DNA from: Cryptomeria japonica
Taxonomy: Eukaryota > Streptophyta > Pinopsida > Cupressales > Cupressaceae
Length of the DNA stretch: 64,000 nucleotides
Assembly: GCF_030272615.1 (NCBI RefSeq)
Contig: NC_081405.1
Span: 161,078,694-161,142,693 of the forward strand
Direction: 5' to 3'
The notes beneath the pieces were generated by a model that was not told the origin of the DNA, made no database searches, and saw nothing but the letters and a program-made list of their open reading frames with translations. Below are positions 46,244-56,742 of this stretch, one piece after another. Positions within the stretch are counted from its first letter, which is position 1. Every line of letters begins with the position of its first letter. Made by a program: the position numbers and the translations under genes.

Positions 46244-47370
46244 TGTTGGTATTTTGATGATGTTTAGTTGTGATTGTCATTGATGGACACACACTTATTT
46301 GATGTATGAATTATTCTCAATCGGTAGCTATTCTAACCGGTATTGTATGTATAGTCTTTGTTTGTTGAAGACTATCAGTGTTGTGCAGAAAATGCTTACC
46401 GGTCTTAGTATGACCAAAGACCCCAAGCGATATGAAGATCTCAAGATGAACGAAGACCCCGAGCAGTAGTTAATCTTTTGATCAGAACACTATGTTCCAT
46501 TTTTCCAGTCTTCACTTGTTAACCGGTGATCGGTATATTTAGTTAACCGGTATACATGTAATGTGTGATGAGTTATCATCCACCGACACTATGGTAGTGT
46601 TTCTGTGTCGTGTTACCAAATGTGTCTAGATGCATTGTACCTAGGAAATTGTAGTCTAATCTTATTGGACTGACATGAAATCAAGTTCCTATATAAGGAC
46701 ATCATGTCTAGGGTTTTTTAATATAGAAGATAAGTTGATATGTGCAAGTCTTTGAGAGAAGATTAGGTCTGATCAAGAAAAGGTATCTTGTGACTGAGAT
46801 TGAGAGTGCAAAATATAGAAGACTGAAGTAATGCTTGAATGCATTAACAAAGAGTTGTCAAGGATCTAATCAAGCATTATGTCCTACTATCTAGATCATT
46901 AACTTATTGATTACTAATATCTTCGACAAGTCTGAAACTCTTAACCGGGTAGGCCCAGCCAAGCCTATTGTAAATCCTCTAACAAGGTGGTTCACAGTTG
47001 TGAATCTAAAATCCTTTAATAGGGTAGTCTCTAACAGGACTTATCTCCTAACAGAGATCTGTATTTCTAACAGGATCTGTTCTGGTGAAGAACATTGTAA
47101 GACCTTAACCGGTCTGGTTACTATTCTGCAAATAGTTGACTTGTGAGTTTTACTCACCATGGTTTTTCCCATTTGGGTTTCCACGTCAAAACATCTTGTG
47201 TTATGGTGATTGCACTTTTGTGGGTGAATGCTTTATTTTCTATTTGGCTTATTTATGTTCTAATAAATTTATTATTTAACCTGCTACACTAGTCTGCAGT
47301 TAAACTGCTTAAGTGTTTATTTAAGTTACTGGGTATACTAATTCACCCCCCCCCCTCTTAGTATTCATCA
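46244..47370 (+). repeat. 3' LTR of pol-less element B
   Basis: TGTTGGTATTTTGATG...TTCATCA, 1127 bp, directly after polypurine tract AAAGGGGGAGAT. A C run near its end (47346-47355) is longer than in the 5' LTR. Confidence 0.92.
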
Positions 47371-47890
47371 AATATTACTATTAGGGTTACGATTAGAGAT
47401 AGAATAAGGGTTAGGATTATGATTACATTTAGGGTTATGATTAGAGATAGAATAAGGGTTAAAGTTTGAATTATAGTTAAGGTTGGGGATAAAGTTAGGG
47501 TTAGGGTAAGAGTTAGAGATAAAGTTAGGGTTAAAGTTAAAATTAGAGATGGAATTAGGTTTGAGTTAGGTTAGAGATAGAGTTAGGATTAGTTAGTGTT
47601 ATGGTTAACGTTAGGGTTTGGGTTAGAGTTAGGGTTATAGATATAAATAAGGCTAAGGATAGGGTTATGATTAAGTTTAGAATTAGAGTTTGGGTTGAGG
47701 ATAAGGTTATCTTTAAGATTAAGTCTCGGGTTAGGGTTATGATTACAATTATGATTAAGTTTGTGGTTAAAATTAGAATTAAAAATAGTGATTTTTATAA
47801 ATAGACTAGGGTTAGGATTAAAGTTTTGATTAATGTTAGAGTTATCTATAAGTTTAGGTTTAGGTTTAGGTTTAGGATCAAGATTAAAAA
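47371..47890 (+). repeat. Degenerate telomere-like (GGGTTA) tract
   Basis: About 500 bp in which GGGTTA, AGGGTTA, GATTAGAG and AAGTTAGGG words recur on the plus strand, with many changed units. It continues the tract cut at 39808. Perfect runs are short (TTAGGGTTAGGG at about 47497), so this is an old interstitial array, not a working telomere. The ORF at 47601-47804 is repeat-derived. Confidence 0.8.
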
Positions 47891-48890
47891 TAGGGTATTA
47901 GGAAAATGGTGTCTCAACCTAGAAATATCAAAAGGTTATTGTTGATAAATGAGTGTAGGGGGTTGCAAGGGAGCACCCTTCTTGCAGGATTCAGAGGTTG
48001 TGTGCCCCAACAAGGGATTTTGGGGGAAATACCCCAAAAGATACATTCTATGTATAATTTATCATCATAAATCTTGACCATTTATCATTATGTCATAGAT
48101 CTAACAATGGATCATTTGTGTGCTTTGTTTTCCCTAGAAGGAAATCTTATTTTATGAGGGCATTGTATTACAACTATGTAGTGTGATGTATTTGAAGAGT
48201 CTGATAGTTGTTGAATTGCCTCTAGAGCATACTTTAGAGGTGAATATTCGCCAATGGCCAATATTTCATGTCGGCAACCTGGAAAATAATGAATATATTG
48301 TATCGAGCGGAGGTGGCCATGTCACCAAGACTTTATAAATATTTGTCAAATGCATGGCCCAATCGCCCATTGTTTTATGTAATTAGTTGTATCTCTATCA
48401 AGATTTCACCAATAGAATCTACGTTTTCCAGACGGTAAACTCAATATTTTCGACTACACTTTTTGAGGTTGTCTTAATAGATGACTATAATTCGCCAATA
48501 GCCATATAAAGATTTATTGTCCAGGAGGACCCAATTCGCCTGGCATTTTGCGGAAGCATGTCTCAATTCACCCCAATTTTTGCCAACTCTATTTTAATTG
48601 CCAATTAATTGGACAACCCATAATCACCTCAAAAATTATATAAGATGTGTTATAGTTAAGTGTGATTCGCCAAATATTTGTATATCATATAAAAATCCTA
48701 CCAAAATCGCCAAATAAGGATTAGTATAAATACAGTCAAAGATCGGATTTATCTCTACATAATTTGGTTGATTCTAAGCTCTCGATTCGGATCACTAGCA
48801 AAGTTTCAGACCAGGAACAACCATTGTTGTTGACAGCATTGGCAACTGCTAGTGACCTAAAGGTAAGTGATCATATTTTTGAAGTGTTAT
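47891..48890 (+). promoter_or_regulatory. Possible promoter region with TATA box and splice-donor-like site
   Basis: The motif TTCGCCAA and close variants recur at about 48247, 48491, 48533, 48666 and 48709. A TATAAATA box follows at 48725-48732. About 130 bp downstream is AAAG/GTAAGTGATC at 48859-48872, which looks like a 5' splice site. No coding start is seen after it. This could be the U3/R part of an old LTR or a decayed gene promoter; I cannot decide. Confidence 0.3.
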
Positions 48891-49029
48891 AATATTATTC
48901 TGAATTCACCTCTATTTGTTTGCATTGTTGAGTTCATTCTGTATTTAGGAACTTACCCAAAAATTTGAATTTGAAACGACTTTCTTGCACCCCCAAATCT
49001 GGATTCTAATTTTTGAATCTCCCTAGTTA

Positions 49030-51380
49030 ACTAGTTTTTTTTTGGTAAGTTTTATCTTTATGGGGATAGCTCCCTATATTAAAATCAAACCAAGTTACAT
49101 AGAGATTAACATCATATTTTCCTAACACACTACCCATTACATCTTACCTCCATTATTAACAGACCCTCCTATGCTAGAGACCACCCCCTCCCAAAACATA
49201 GAAAAACACATATCCTCATCCCCCTTAGATATATTGCAGAATAATGGCCAACTGCTCTTCAATTTGCATCACATCTTCAGTGGAAGCCTCTGAGATCCAA
49301 TTATCCCCCTTATTGATCATCCTCTGAAATGGAGCCAAGTTATTGTTTATCACTCCTACCCGATAAACCTCCCAAACTTCTTCAATGAATGATATTTTCT
49401 ATATCTATTATGCCTTATGCTTAACAGCATCCTCGAACCCAATAGACCCGTCATCCTTTGAATCATCCTTGGAGTCTGACAAAACAAAGTTGTCGGGGTT
49501 GAAAAAGGTGAGAAACACGCTAGCCCCCAAGTTAGCCTCCTCCATAATCGCATTGGCTATCGCAAGCCCATTAACTGCTTGAATGAACTTGCCAATCCTC
49601 TAGATGCACAGCTCCTTGGAATCCAAAAGATCTACCAGTGGGATAATTACAACCTCATACATGAATCCATCGCACTAGTGCCTGCCTACATGTAATGTCC
49701 CCACTTTGAAATACAATTTAATGGTAAATGATAATAGTAAAATTAAAATTAAAATATAAAAGTATATAATTAAATTTTAATAAGTTAATGAATGGTCAAA
49801 GACATGAAATGAAAAGTTGTGACTCCCTCAAACATGAGATATTAAAGGGAGAAGAGAACCTCATTTGAGGGGGATAATTTGGGAATCAAAGGTGCAGACC
49901 TAATTTAAAAGTGCAGATCTGATTGTGAAAGGTTGTGTCCCTTTCAAAAAGGCAGAAATAATTAAGAGTTGCACTCTTTCAAAGGGTGTTGATGGTGAAA
50001 GTGTGTGCCTCTTGCCAAAGGGCATACATGGTGAAGAGGTGTGACCCCTCCCTCACATTGAGAGATATAAAGGAAAGGAATCCAAGGATCCAAGGAGATC
50101 ACTATCGATCAGATCAAATCAGAATTGTTATTAAGTTACAGGTAGTAACATCTTTGTTCTTGGTTGGGGATGTGCTTAATATGTATGCTTAATATATGAA
50201 GCATGATAATGTTCTTATGTGGAATTCAGTAGTGATATTAATATAGACTGCAATATGTATGACATTCATACTTAATCCATAATACATGAATCAGTTGGAA
50301 AGAAATAGACTGCACTTAGAATTACATCAACATCATAGGTGGATCAAACTTAAAGATACCTCCAGAAAGCCACACCAAAATTGACTAATTGCTTATAACA
50401 ACATCTGGGTATGCTTACCAGTGAATTCCTTATGCAGATAGAAAACACATACAAATAGATTAATATGCAGATATATACAAAAGTTCGATCTACACTCTGA
50501 TCTAAATGAAAAAAGAATCAAAAGGGAGAATATTTTAGCATAACAGAAAACAATAAAGGGACTGGCAAACTGTTTTCCTTTTAAGAAGATAAAGGAACCC
50601 TCTCTCTAACCCTCCCTTATCAATTGAGAATACTAATCTAAGGGAAGATTTAGGGAAATCCCAAAAGGGGACATTACACTACACCAAGCATGCATTTGAC
50701 TAAGCTCTTCACCGCAACAAACACTCTTTCATCTATATGGAATATATGTTTGCATTACATTCATAGAGTTTCATCTCTACACATACAACTCACCCTAAAA
50801 TGATGGACCATGCTTCCCCTATGATGACTCCTTTCCTCTACAACAAGCTTCCCAACATCTACCTCCAACGTGACTCTCCCAATCAATCTAGATAACTTTC
50901 GGATCCATCTTCCCTCCCATTTATAGCCCAGCTCCTTTTGGATTCTTCCATGGATAGCACTGGGAAAGGAAAAAGTATTATAAACCTTTGTTCTAGACCC
51001 TGGAGACATCCCTTCCAAATCGCCCATAATCAACTTCATGATACAACTATCAAAACCAACAAAGGCCACAGTGGTACTAATATTCCTTATCTGACTAAAT
51101 CCCTTGTCCAGCTCCTACGCATGCTCGATCATCATTGCCCAACTTCCACTAATCCTATTCTCTGAAAGATCCTCCCATTTCCACATGATATCTCAAGTCT
51201 GAGCCAGAGCATATCCTCCAGGGAAAACAACTATGGATGGTTGATTCTAACCAATCCCCTACCTTGGAATCGGAGATGAATCTCCACCCTCCACGATACC
51301 TATCTCCCTTAATTTCAATAGCTTCCTCAAAGCGAAAATCATGGTTAAATTTTTTTTATTTTTCTTTCTTTCTTTTATTA
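49030..51380 (-). pseudogene. Old retrocopy or LINE fragment of an unrecognised protein, split by a solo LTR
   Basis: On the minus strand, coding-like pieces run from about 51335 (FRFEEAIEIKGDRYRGG, then WLESTIHSCFPWRICSG) through the open frame 51069-50761 (FSFPSAIHGRIQKELGYKWEGRW, IRKLSRLIGRVTLEVDVGK). After the solo LTR they resume at about 49680-49210 (ANAIMEEANLGASVFLTFFNP, then NKGDNWISEASTEDVMQIEEQLA). Several stops are present. The unit ends at 49030 with GGTAAGTTTTATC behind a T run on the plus strand, i.e. a minus-strand 3' end with an A tail, as in plant L1 elements or retrocopies. I do not recognise the protein. No TSD was identified. Confidence 0.5.
49691..50678 (+). repeat. Solo LTR, TSD CTACA
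   Basis: Starts TGTAATGTCCCC and ends GGGGACATTACA, which are perfect 12-bp inverted ends. It is flanked by CTACA on both sides (49686-49690 and 50679-50683). A TATAAAGG box at 50066-50073 supports the plus orientation. No internal element sequence remains, so it arose by LTR-LTR recombination. Lineage not assigned. Confidence 0.9.
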
Positions 51381-51419
51381 AAAATATTCACTTATTCATT
51401 TATTAAAACATTCCATTCC

Positions 51420-51817
51420 TGACAGTGCTCACACATGTCTTTAAGTCTATTCCAAGGACTTTTTGAAGAAACGTGTGTCCTTCACAACTTCAACTTGGAA
51501 TAGAACTTATGTCTTCGATTAAAATTAATTAAGTATAGACTTAGAGTTAATTAAGTATACAATTTATAATAGTTAATTAATTATTAGACAATGCTCTCTA
51601 TTTCGGTGACTTTTTGAAGAAACCTTTGTCATTGAAAACTTCAGGCCAAAATATAGCTTATGTCATTGATCTGCATCATCCAACGGTCATTAAGTTGATT
51701 GATTAATTTGATATAAGTAATAAATAAATTTATACTTCATTTATTTTATTTTATTTCATGTAATTTTAGTTCTTTATTGATTAATTGTTGAATTAGTTTG
51801 TAGATCTAGGGTTAGTG
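51420..51817. repeat. Two tandem copies of a stem-loop repeat
   Basis: Copy 1 has perfect 10-bp arms TCTATTCCAA (51446-51455) and TTGGAATAGA (51495-51504). Copy 2, about 150 bp later, has arms near 51596-51606 and 51646-51656 with one mismatch and one extra base. Both share GACTTTTTGAAGAAAC between the arms and CTTATGTC after them. A third copy is at 58117-58290. Confidence 0.75.
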
Positions 51818-52692
51818 GTTGTGTCGTGCCCAAACTTTAGGGCACAAAAACGGAACAACAAATTTTTTTTTTTGACGTCATGAACTCGCTAAAAATCCTA
51901 ATATATAACGACTGTATTTAAGGTTTTGTCTTTTCTAGGATGTAAATAAACTTACTTACTAAGGTTAAGTTAAAAATCCAACTCAAGCGAGTGACTTGAT
52001 TGGTGGAGATTAATTTGCATTGCGGATTAGTTAGCTAGCTCAATTACCTAAGACAAATTGCCGCTAATTGAACCAAGGGATAATTGGCTATCTTAACGTA
52101 TTAAATCATTCCAGGTCATATAATGATATTGCTAATGATTATTTGATGCTTATATAAAATTTATTATACGCATCCACCCGATGAGGGTTTCAAATTACTA
52201 CAATGTCATTTGCCCACTAAAACCGACAATAAGCTAAGGCCAATTCTGATTTTCCCTAAACCCCTTGATTTTGTCAATTAATTTTCAATCCGACCAAAAA
52301 TCGATCTCAAGGGCTTAAGGTTCCTAAATTTTACAAATCCCTCCTTCACAAATTTTCCTAACGTCCAATGATATGGGGGGGGGTAAGTCCATTGATTAAT
52401 TAAATATATTGCTGGGTTAAACGTATAGTTTATCCAACTATAGTAATCCTTTATTATTAACCCCCTTGAATTAATTAAAATTAAATTTCTAAAGAATGAG
52501 GACATATAATAATTCAAATATTAAATTAACCCCTATTATCAAAAGTCTAAAATCCCATAATAATCCAATTATTAAATTTGTCCCCAAATATATACATTAA
52601 AATCAGGGTTCAAAATTTCCATAATATTTCAATTATAAACTTAACCCCAAATTATATACTAAAATCTAACTTTAAATTTCCAATTTAAATTC

Positions 52693-52696
<4 letters not shown>

Positions 52697-52732
<36 letters not shown>

Positions 52733-52804
52733 CACATTATAAATTCTTAAATTTTAACCCTCATTATAAATTAAAAATCAAATTTAATGTTCCAATCTAA
52801 ATCT

Positions 52805-52889
<85 letters not shown>
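52697..52889. repeat. (TA)n microsatellites
   Basis: Two pure TA runs, 52697-52730 and 52807-52889 (with TACATA interruptions near the end). Two more lie at 53468-53485 and 53573-53608, on the far side of the palindrome array. Confidence 0.95.
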
Positions 52890-52907
52890 CTAATTACCTA
52901 AAATGCT

Positions 52908-53007
52908 AACCCTAACCCGAAATTGGGTTAGGGTTGCTTTTCTATATTTTACCTCTTATTTTATTTCCTCTTTACCATTTTATACCCTAACCTGAATGGG
53001 TTAGGGT
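52908..53007. repeat. Two telomere-motif hairpins
   Basis: Hairpin 1: AACCCTAACCC (52908-52918) and GGGTTAGGGTT (52925-52935), perfect 11-bp arms, 6-nt loop. Hairpin 2: ACCCTAACC (52984-52992) and GGTTAGGGT (52999-53007), perfect 9-bp arms, 6-nt loop. Confidence 0.9.
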
Positions 53008-53137
53008 TTTATATTACCCCTTTTTTCTTTGTTTTGTTTTCTTTCTTTTTTTTTTGTTTTGGAATGTGACTGCAGGTACGGAGGCGGAGGGTTTCATGCG
53101 GGGAGAGGCGGAGGTTTTCGCAGGGTTTCGGGCGCCG

Positions 53138-53361
53138 CTGTGCATACGCACAGTGGCGGCAGCGTCGCCCACTGTGTATACACACAGTGGCGGGCGCCGT
53201 TCACTGTGCGTAGCACAGTGGCGGGCGCCGTTCACTGTGCGTAGCACAGTGGCGGCCGCGACCACCCACTGTGTTACACACAGTGCGGTGCCCTTCGGCG
53301 CCGCCCACTGTGTGTAGCACAGTGGTTCGGCCGTGGCCGTCCACTGTGTTGCACACAGTGG
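53138..53361. repeat. Array of seven GC-rich palindromes (CACTGTG...CACAGTG)
   Basis: Stems occur at 53138-53153, 53169-53190, 53202-53220, 53233-53251, 53267-53285, 53305-53325 and 53341-53361. Each has arms built on CACTGTG/CACAGTG (6 to 8 bp perfect) and a 3-6-nt loop. They are joined by GC-rich linkers such as GCGGGCGCCGTT. Palindromes 3 and 4 are an exact direct repeat. The island is far richer in G and C than the AT-rich DNA around it. Confidence 0.95.
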
Positions 53362-53560
53362 CCCGCGTGACTTTGCTTCCCCTTTTTTTTGCAACATTTT
53401 TAATAAATTTCGTGGGTTGATAAAAATGGTATAAGATGTAGTTTTTTTTTTAATTTCAAATGTATATTATATATATATATATATAATATGCATAGTATCA
53501 TTTATGAATATGAAGATATTTTCTTCTACAGGCATCCACAGAGCATGACTTTAGATTGCA

Positions 53561-53611
<51 letters not shown>

Positions 53612-53649
53612 TAAAGGGTTTATTCTGCATTATATTTTATATGTTTGAA

Positions 53650-56500
53650 ACAGAGATGCACAAGTTCAAAATGCATCCTTTATTTTGTTGTTACAGGGGT
53701 ATGCACATTACAGGAAGCTTATATGTATATATACTTTATATCTATATAGGTATATATTTTCAATATATATACTTATATACATATAGAGATATATATGACT
53801 AAATGTTGAAGTAATAGGGTTAAAATCCTTATATTGATTTGGGATTTTCAACTATTTACATTCTGTTTTTGGTCTTCTTTCAGCATTTAGAATAGGTCTA
53901 TATTTTATTTTTTTCTTCCTTTCATTTAAACTTGCTACAGAAATAAAATAGTTCTGGTTTTCTTTTTACAGTCATAAAATAATAGAATCTAAACTATGCA
54001 AGTAAATAATGAGAAATAAAAAACAATACTAGTTCACTCTTTTTTTAAAACAGTCATAAAATTAACAGAATTTAAGCTATGCAAGTAAATAATAACCCTA
54101 CTGCATTTCTTTTTCTTTTCCTTACTAATGTAGTAAATAAACATGTTATAGACCAGATTTAAATGTAGACTATAGCAAACACAATAGACATAAAAATATA
54201 ATAAAAAGAATTACATTTACATTGTTTTTCCAGAATGATAGTTACAATAGCCCAAATAAGAAAATGGGTAGATAATCTAACAGTCCCCTTTTTTTTTCTA
54301 ATCTTTACACAGAAAATAATAATTACATTTATTTAAACAGAAACAGAATCATTTTAAGCCCTATATCTACATATGCACTTTCTCTTCTTTTTCTTTTGCT
54401 ACAAAGCATAAGGTTACATTTCTTTCTTCCTTTCTGCATTTAAATAAAAATAAGAAATCTGAATAGAAGTCTGCAACACAAAATCTGCAACTCCTAGTCT
54501 TTTTCCCCAAGCCACCTGCAAGTAAAGTTTTAGGACTGTGACCATGGGATGCTCACCTCCCAGCCTAGGCTTACCAGAAGCCACCCCCGAGCTAGGAGAA
54601 CCAAGACCTAGATGGGTTACAATCAGGCAATACAACACAACAATAGGGAAAACACACAACACATACACTTTCCCATCCCAAGCTACACTATCACCACATT
54701 TTGTGATGATCAATCTACGGGTGGAAGTGGACCAAGTACCATTGGGGAGACTGCAGCCAAAAAAAAATATATCACAAGCCACCTCATGGCAACACAAAAT
54801 ACTCAACAGAATTCATCCCAACCACCTTATGCCCCCCAAAGGCTCAAAGCCATTTCTCTCCCCTTATGACCCCCAAATGCATACACAAGGCTATGCAGCA
54901 AGGGTCACAAAGGACACCCTTGAGATCACTCTCCTTAAGGAGAGCCTCTCACCCAAGGCTGTCATGCTTCTTCCACCCCAAGATCATCCTACTCTCCCAA
55001 GAGTAGAAGATCTTGGACACTCCCAAAACAAGAACACAAAACAGAGAAATGAAACTACACATTATTTTCTTCAACACACAATTTACATACACACTTTCTT
55101 TACAAGCATTTCTTTCCTTCTACAAACAACATAACTAACATAAACAACAAAACCAAGAGGAGATAACAACCAACCTTATTCTGCCAATAGGTATGCTAAA
55201 TTTAGTTGGAGATGAGCTGCCCAATCCACACAACTTTCTGCAATCGTTGGCCCCCAAATTCCTCTAATTCCTAAAACTGGTTTTTTTCTTCCAAGTTTTT
55301 TCCAAAAATCTCCAAGAATGGAGAGTGGGTGATTAGCTCACTAAGCTTCCATTCTTAGCCTAAGAAGGCCTCTCTCACTCCTTCCAACCTCTTGGATAGT
55401 GTGAGAGATCTCCCATTGGGTTGGTCTTCCCTAGGTCTTACACACTCCCTAACCTAGGTGTCTAGAGAAGGGAAATGGAATGGGGAAGAGGGATTACTAT
55501 CTCCAAGAAGGTTATCCTACCAAGGAGGGCACTCCTATAGATGGAATTCGTCCATCTTGGGAAAACCACTTTTTTGGGTGGTTAAACAAGTCCTAAGGGA
55601 AGGACACATGGCCAATTTTGGCCTTCACCCATAGGTACCCCATGAGGCCTAATAGAAAAGCTCTAAAATTGACTCTAGGAGTTGATTTGACCTTCAGAAA
55701 GTCCACCTGAAGTTAACCTACGGGTCAACTCTGAGTTGACCTTCCTTGTGGCTCTCTAACCTAGATTTCTTGGTTCCTTCAAGGATAATTAGGGGATATA
55801 ACTATTAACAAAAATAAAACTTTCAAAAAGGTGACATGACAAATTGCCAACACAACATACTACATAGGTGTCAAGTGACACTACAACATAATTCCACATC
55901 ACAATAAACACATGGCAATTGTCCCTTAAACAATTTAAATAATCCAATAAATACAAATTACACTCATGCAACATTTTACATTTACGAATAAAATACAGTA
56001 CATACGGGGTGTTGTCTCTCCAAATAGACAACCCCTGGTTTTACTAATGCACATTGGCCTAGGCTTGATTCTCCATAATATTTCCATGGTCACATGGATA
56101 ATTTCCTGCACATCTCAATTTAAACATTAGTACTTTCCAAATAACCTCATATGATATATATTACATAATCAGAATACAATACATTCATTTTGCAAAGACT
56201 TGACATTATGAAATATGATTTGTCACAATTCAAGCAATCTCCTCATAATCCTCAAAATTTGATCCATCTACAAGATATGCAAACATTTTCCTAACATTAT
56301 ATCAAATCCTGAAATTCAGATAATAACCTGCCTCATCACAATATTACCCTAATCTAGAATCACATAATATTCTATAATCCACAAGGCATAGAAATGAAGC
56401 ATCCATATATATCAATGTTACCAAAAATCGTGGGACCATGCAAAGTTCTATATCCATAGTGTGTCAAAACTAGCATCCAAAATAGTTCCAAAATGAAAAT
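53650..56500. other. Remainder of the 4.7-kb LTR-like unit, no gene seen
   Basis: T-rich at first, then C/A-rich from about 54530. A plus-strand ORF (54538-55134) and overlapping minus-strand ORF (54414-54806) have no recognisable features. Around 54930-55010 and 55340-55560 there are many CTTGGA/TCCAAG and CTCTCAC words typical of retroelement leaders or LTRs. Confidence 0.4.
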
Positions 56501-56742
56501 AACTGAAGAGATAGGATGGGTCGGGGTAGGGCCTCACAGGTTGGATCTTTGGGGTTTACAAATAGATCAATATTTAGCATGCATAGATGTATGTACCTAT
56601 TATGTGATAGTTACATGTATATATACCTTTTTATACTACGATGTTATAGATGATTATGGATGTATTTATGATGCCTATATGTAATAATTTTAATCCATAT
56701 TCATGTGAATATGATGCTATGAATTGTGACCTAACCTTTTAT

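Larger units (their letters stand above)
39809..47370 (+). mobile_element. Pol-less Copia-type LTR retrotransposon B (complete)
   Basis: Plus-strand element of 7.56 kb: 5' LTR 39809-40932, primer site TTGGTATTAGAGCC (40935-40948, one change from the tRNA-Met type), ORF-A 40953-42277, ORF-B 42740-45127 (795 codons, open) with a broken extension to 45986, polypurine tract AAAGGGGGAGA (about 46232-46242) and 3' LTR 46244-47370. Flanks AAGAT and AATAT form a TSD with one mismatch. The 5.3-kb interior has no recognisable protease, integrase, RT or RNase H. It shares layout and protein likeness with 30083-36833. Confidence 0.92.
51822..56538. mobile_element. 4.7-kb LTR-like unit, TSD GGTTG
   Basis: Starts TGTCGTGCCC and ends AGGGCCTCACA; perfect GGTTG lies on both sides (51817-51821, 56539-56543). 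The ends are imperfect inverted repeats, as in LTRs. I found no internal direct repeats that could be its own LTRs, and no retroelement protein, so the simplest reading is a very long solo LTR, similar in size to those of Ogre-type elements. Orientation is undecided. It holds several (TA)n tracts, two telomere-motif hairpins and a seven-palindrome GC-rich array. Confidence 0.6.

Noticed and set aside
47371-47890. A true chromosome end (telomere)
   Set aside because: Units are heavily degenerate and non-telomeric sequence continues on both sides.
48200-48990. Integrated pararetrovirus promoter
   Set aside because: Only a TATA box and repeated CCAA-type words suggest it; no viral protein motif is present nearby.
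53014-53397. 127-codon minus-strand ORF across the palindrome array
   Set aside because: The frame is open because the GC-rich palindromes lack stop words; its repeats mirror the palindromes in several frames at once. No independent coding evidence.
54538-55134. 198-codon plus-strand ORF in the 4.7-kb unit
   Set aside because: No recognisable motif, overlaps an equally long antisense ORF and lies in sequence that reads like LTR or leader DNA.
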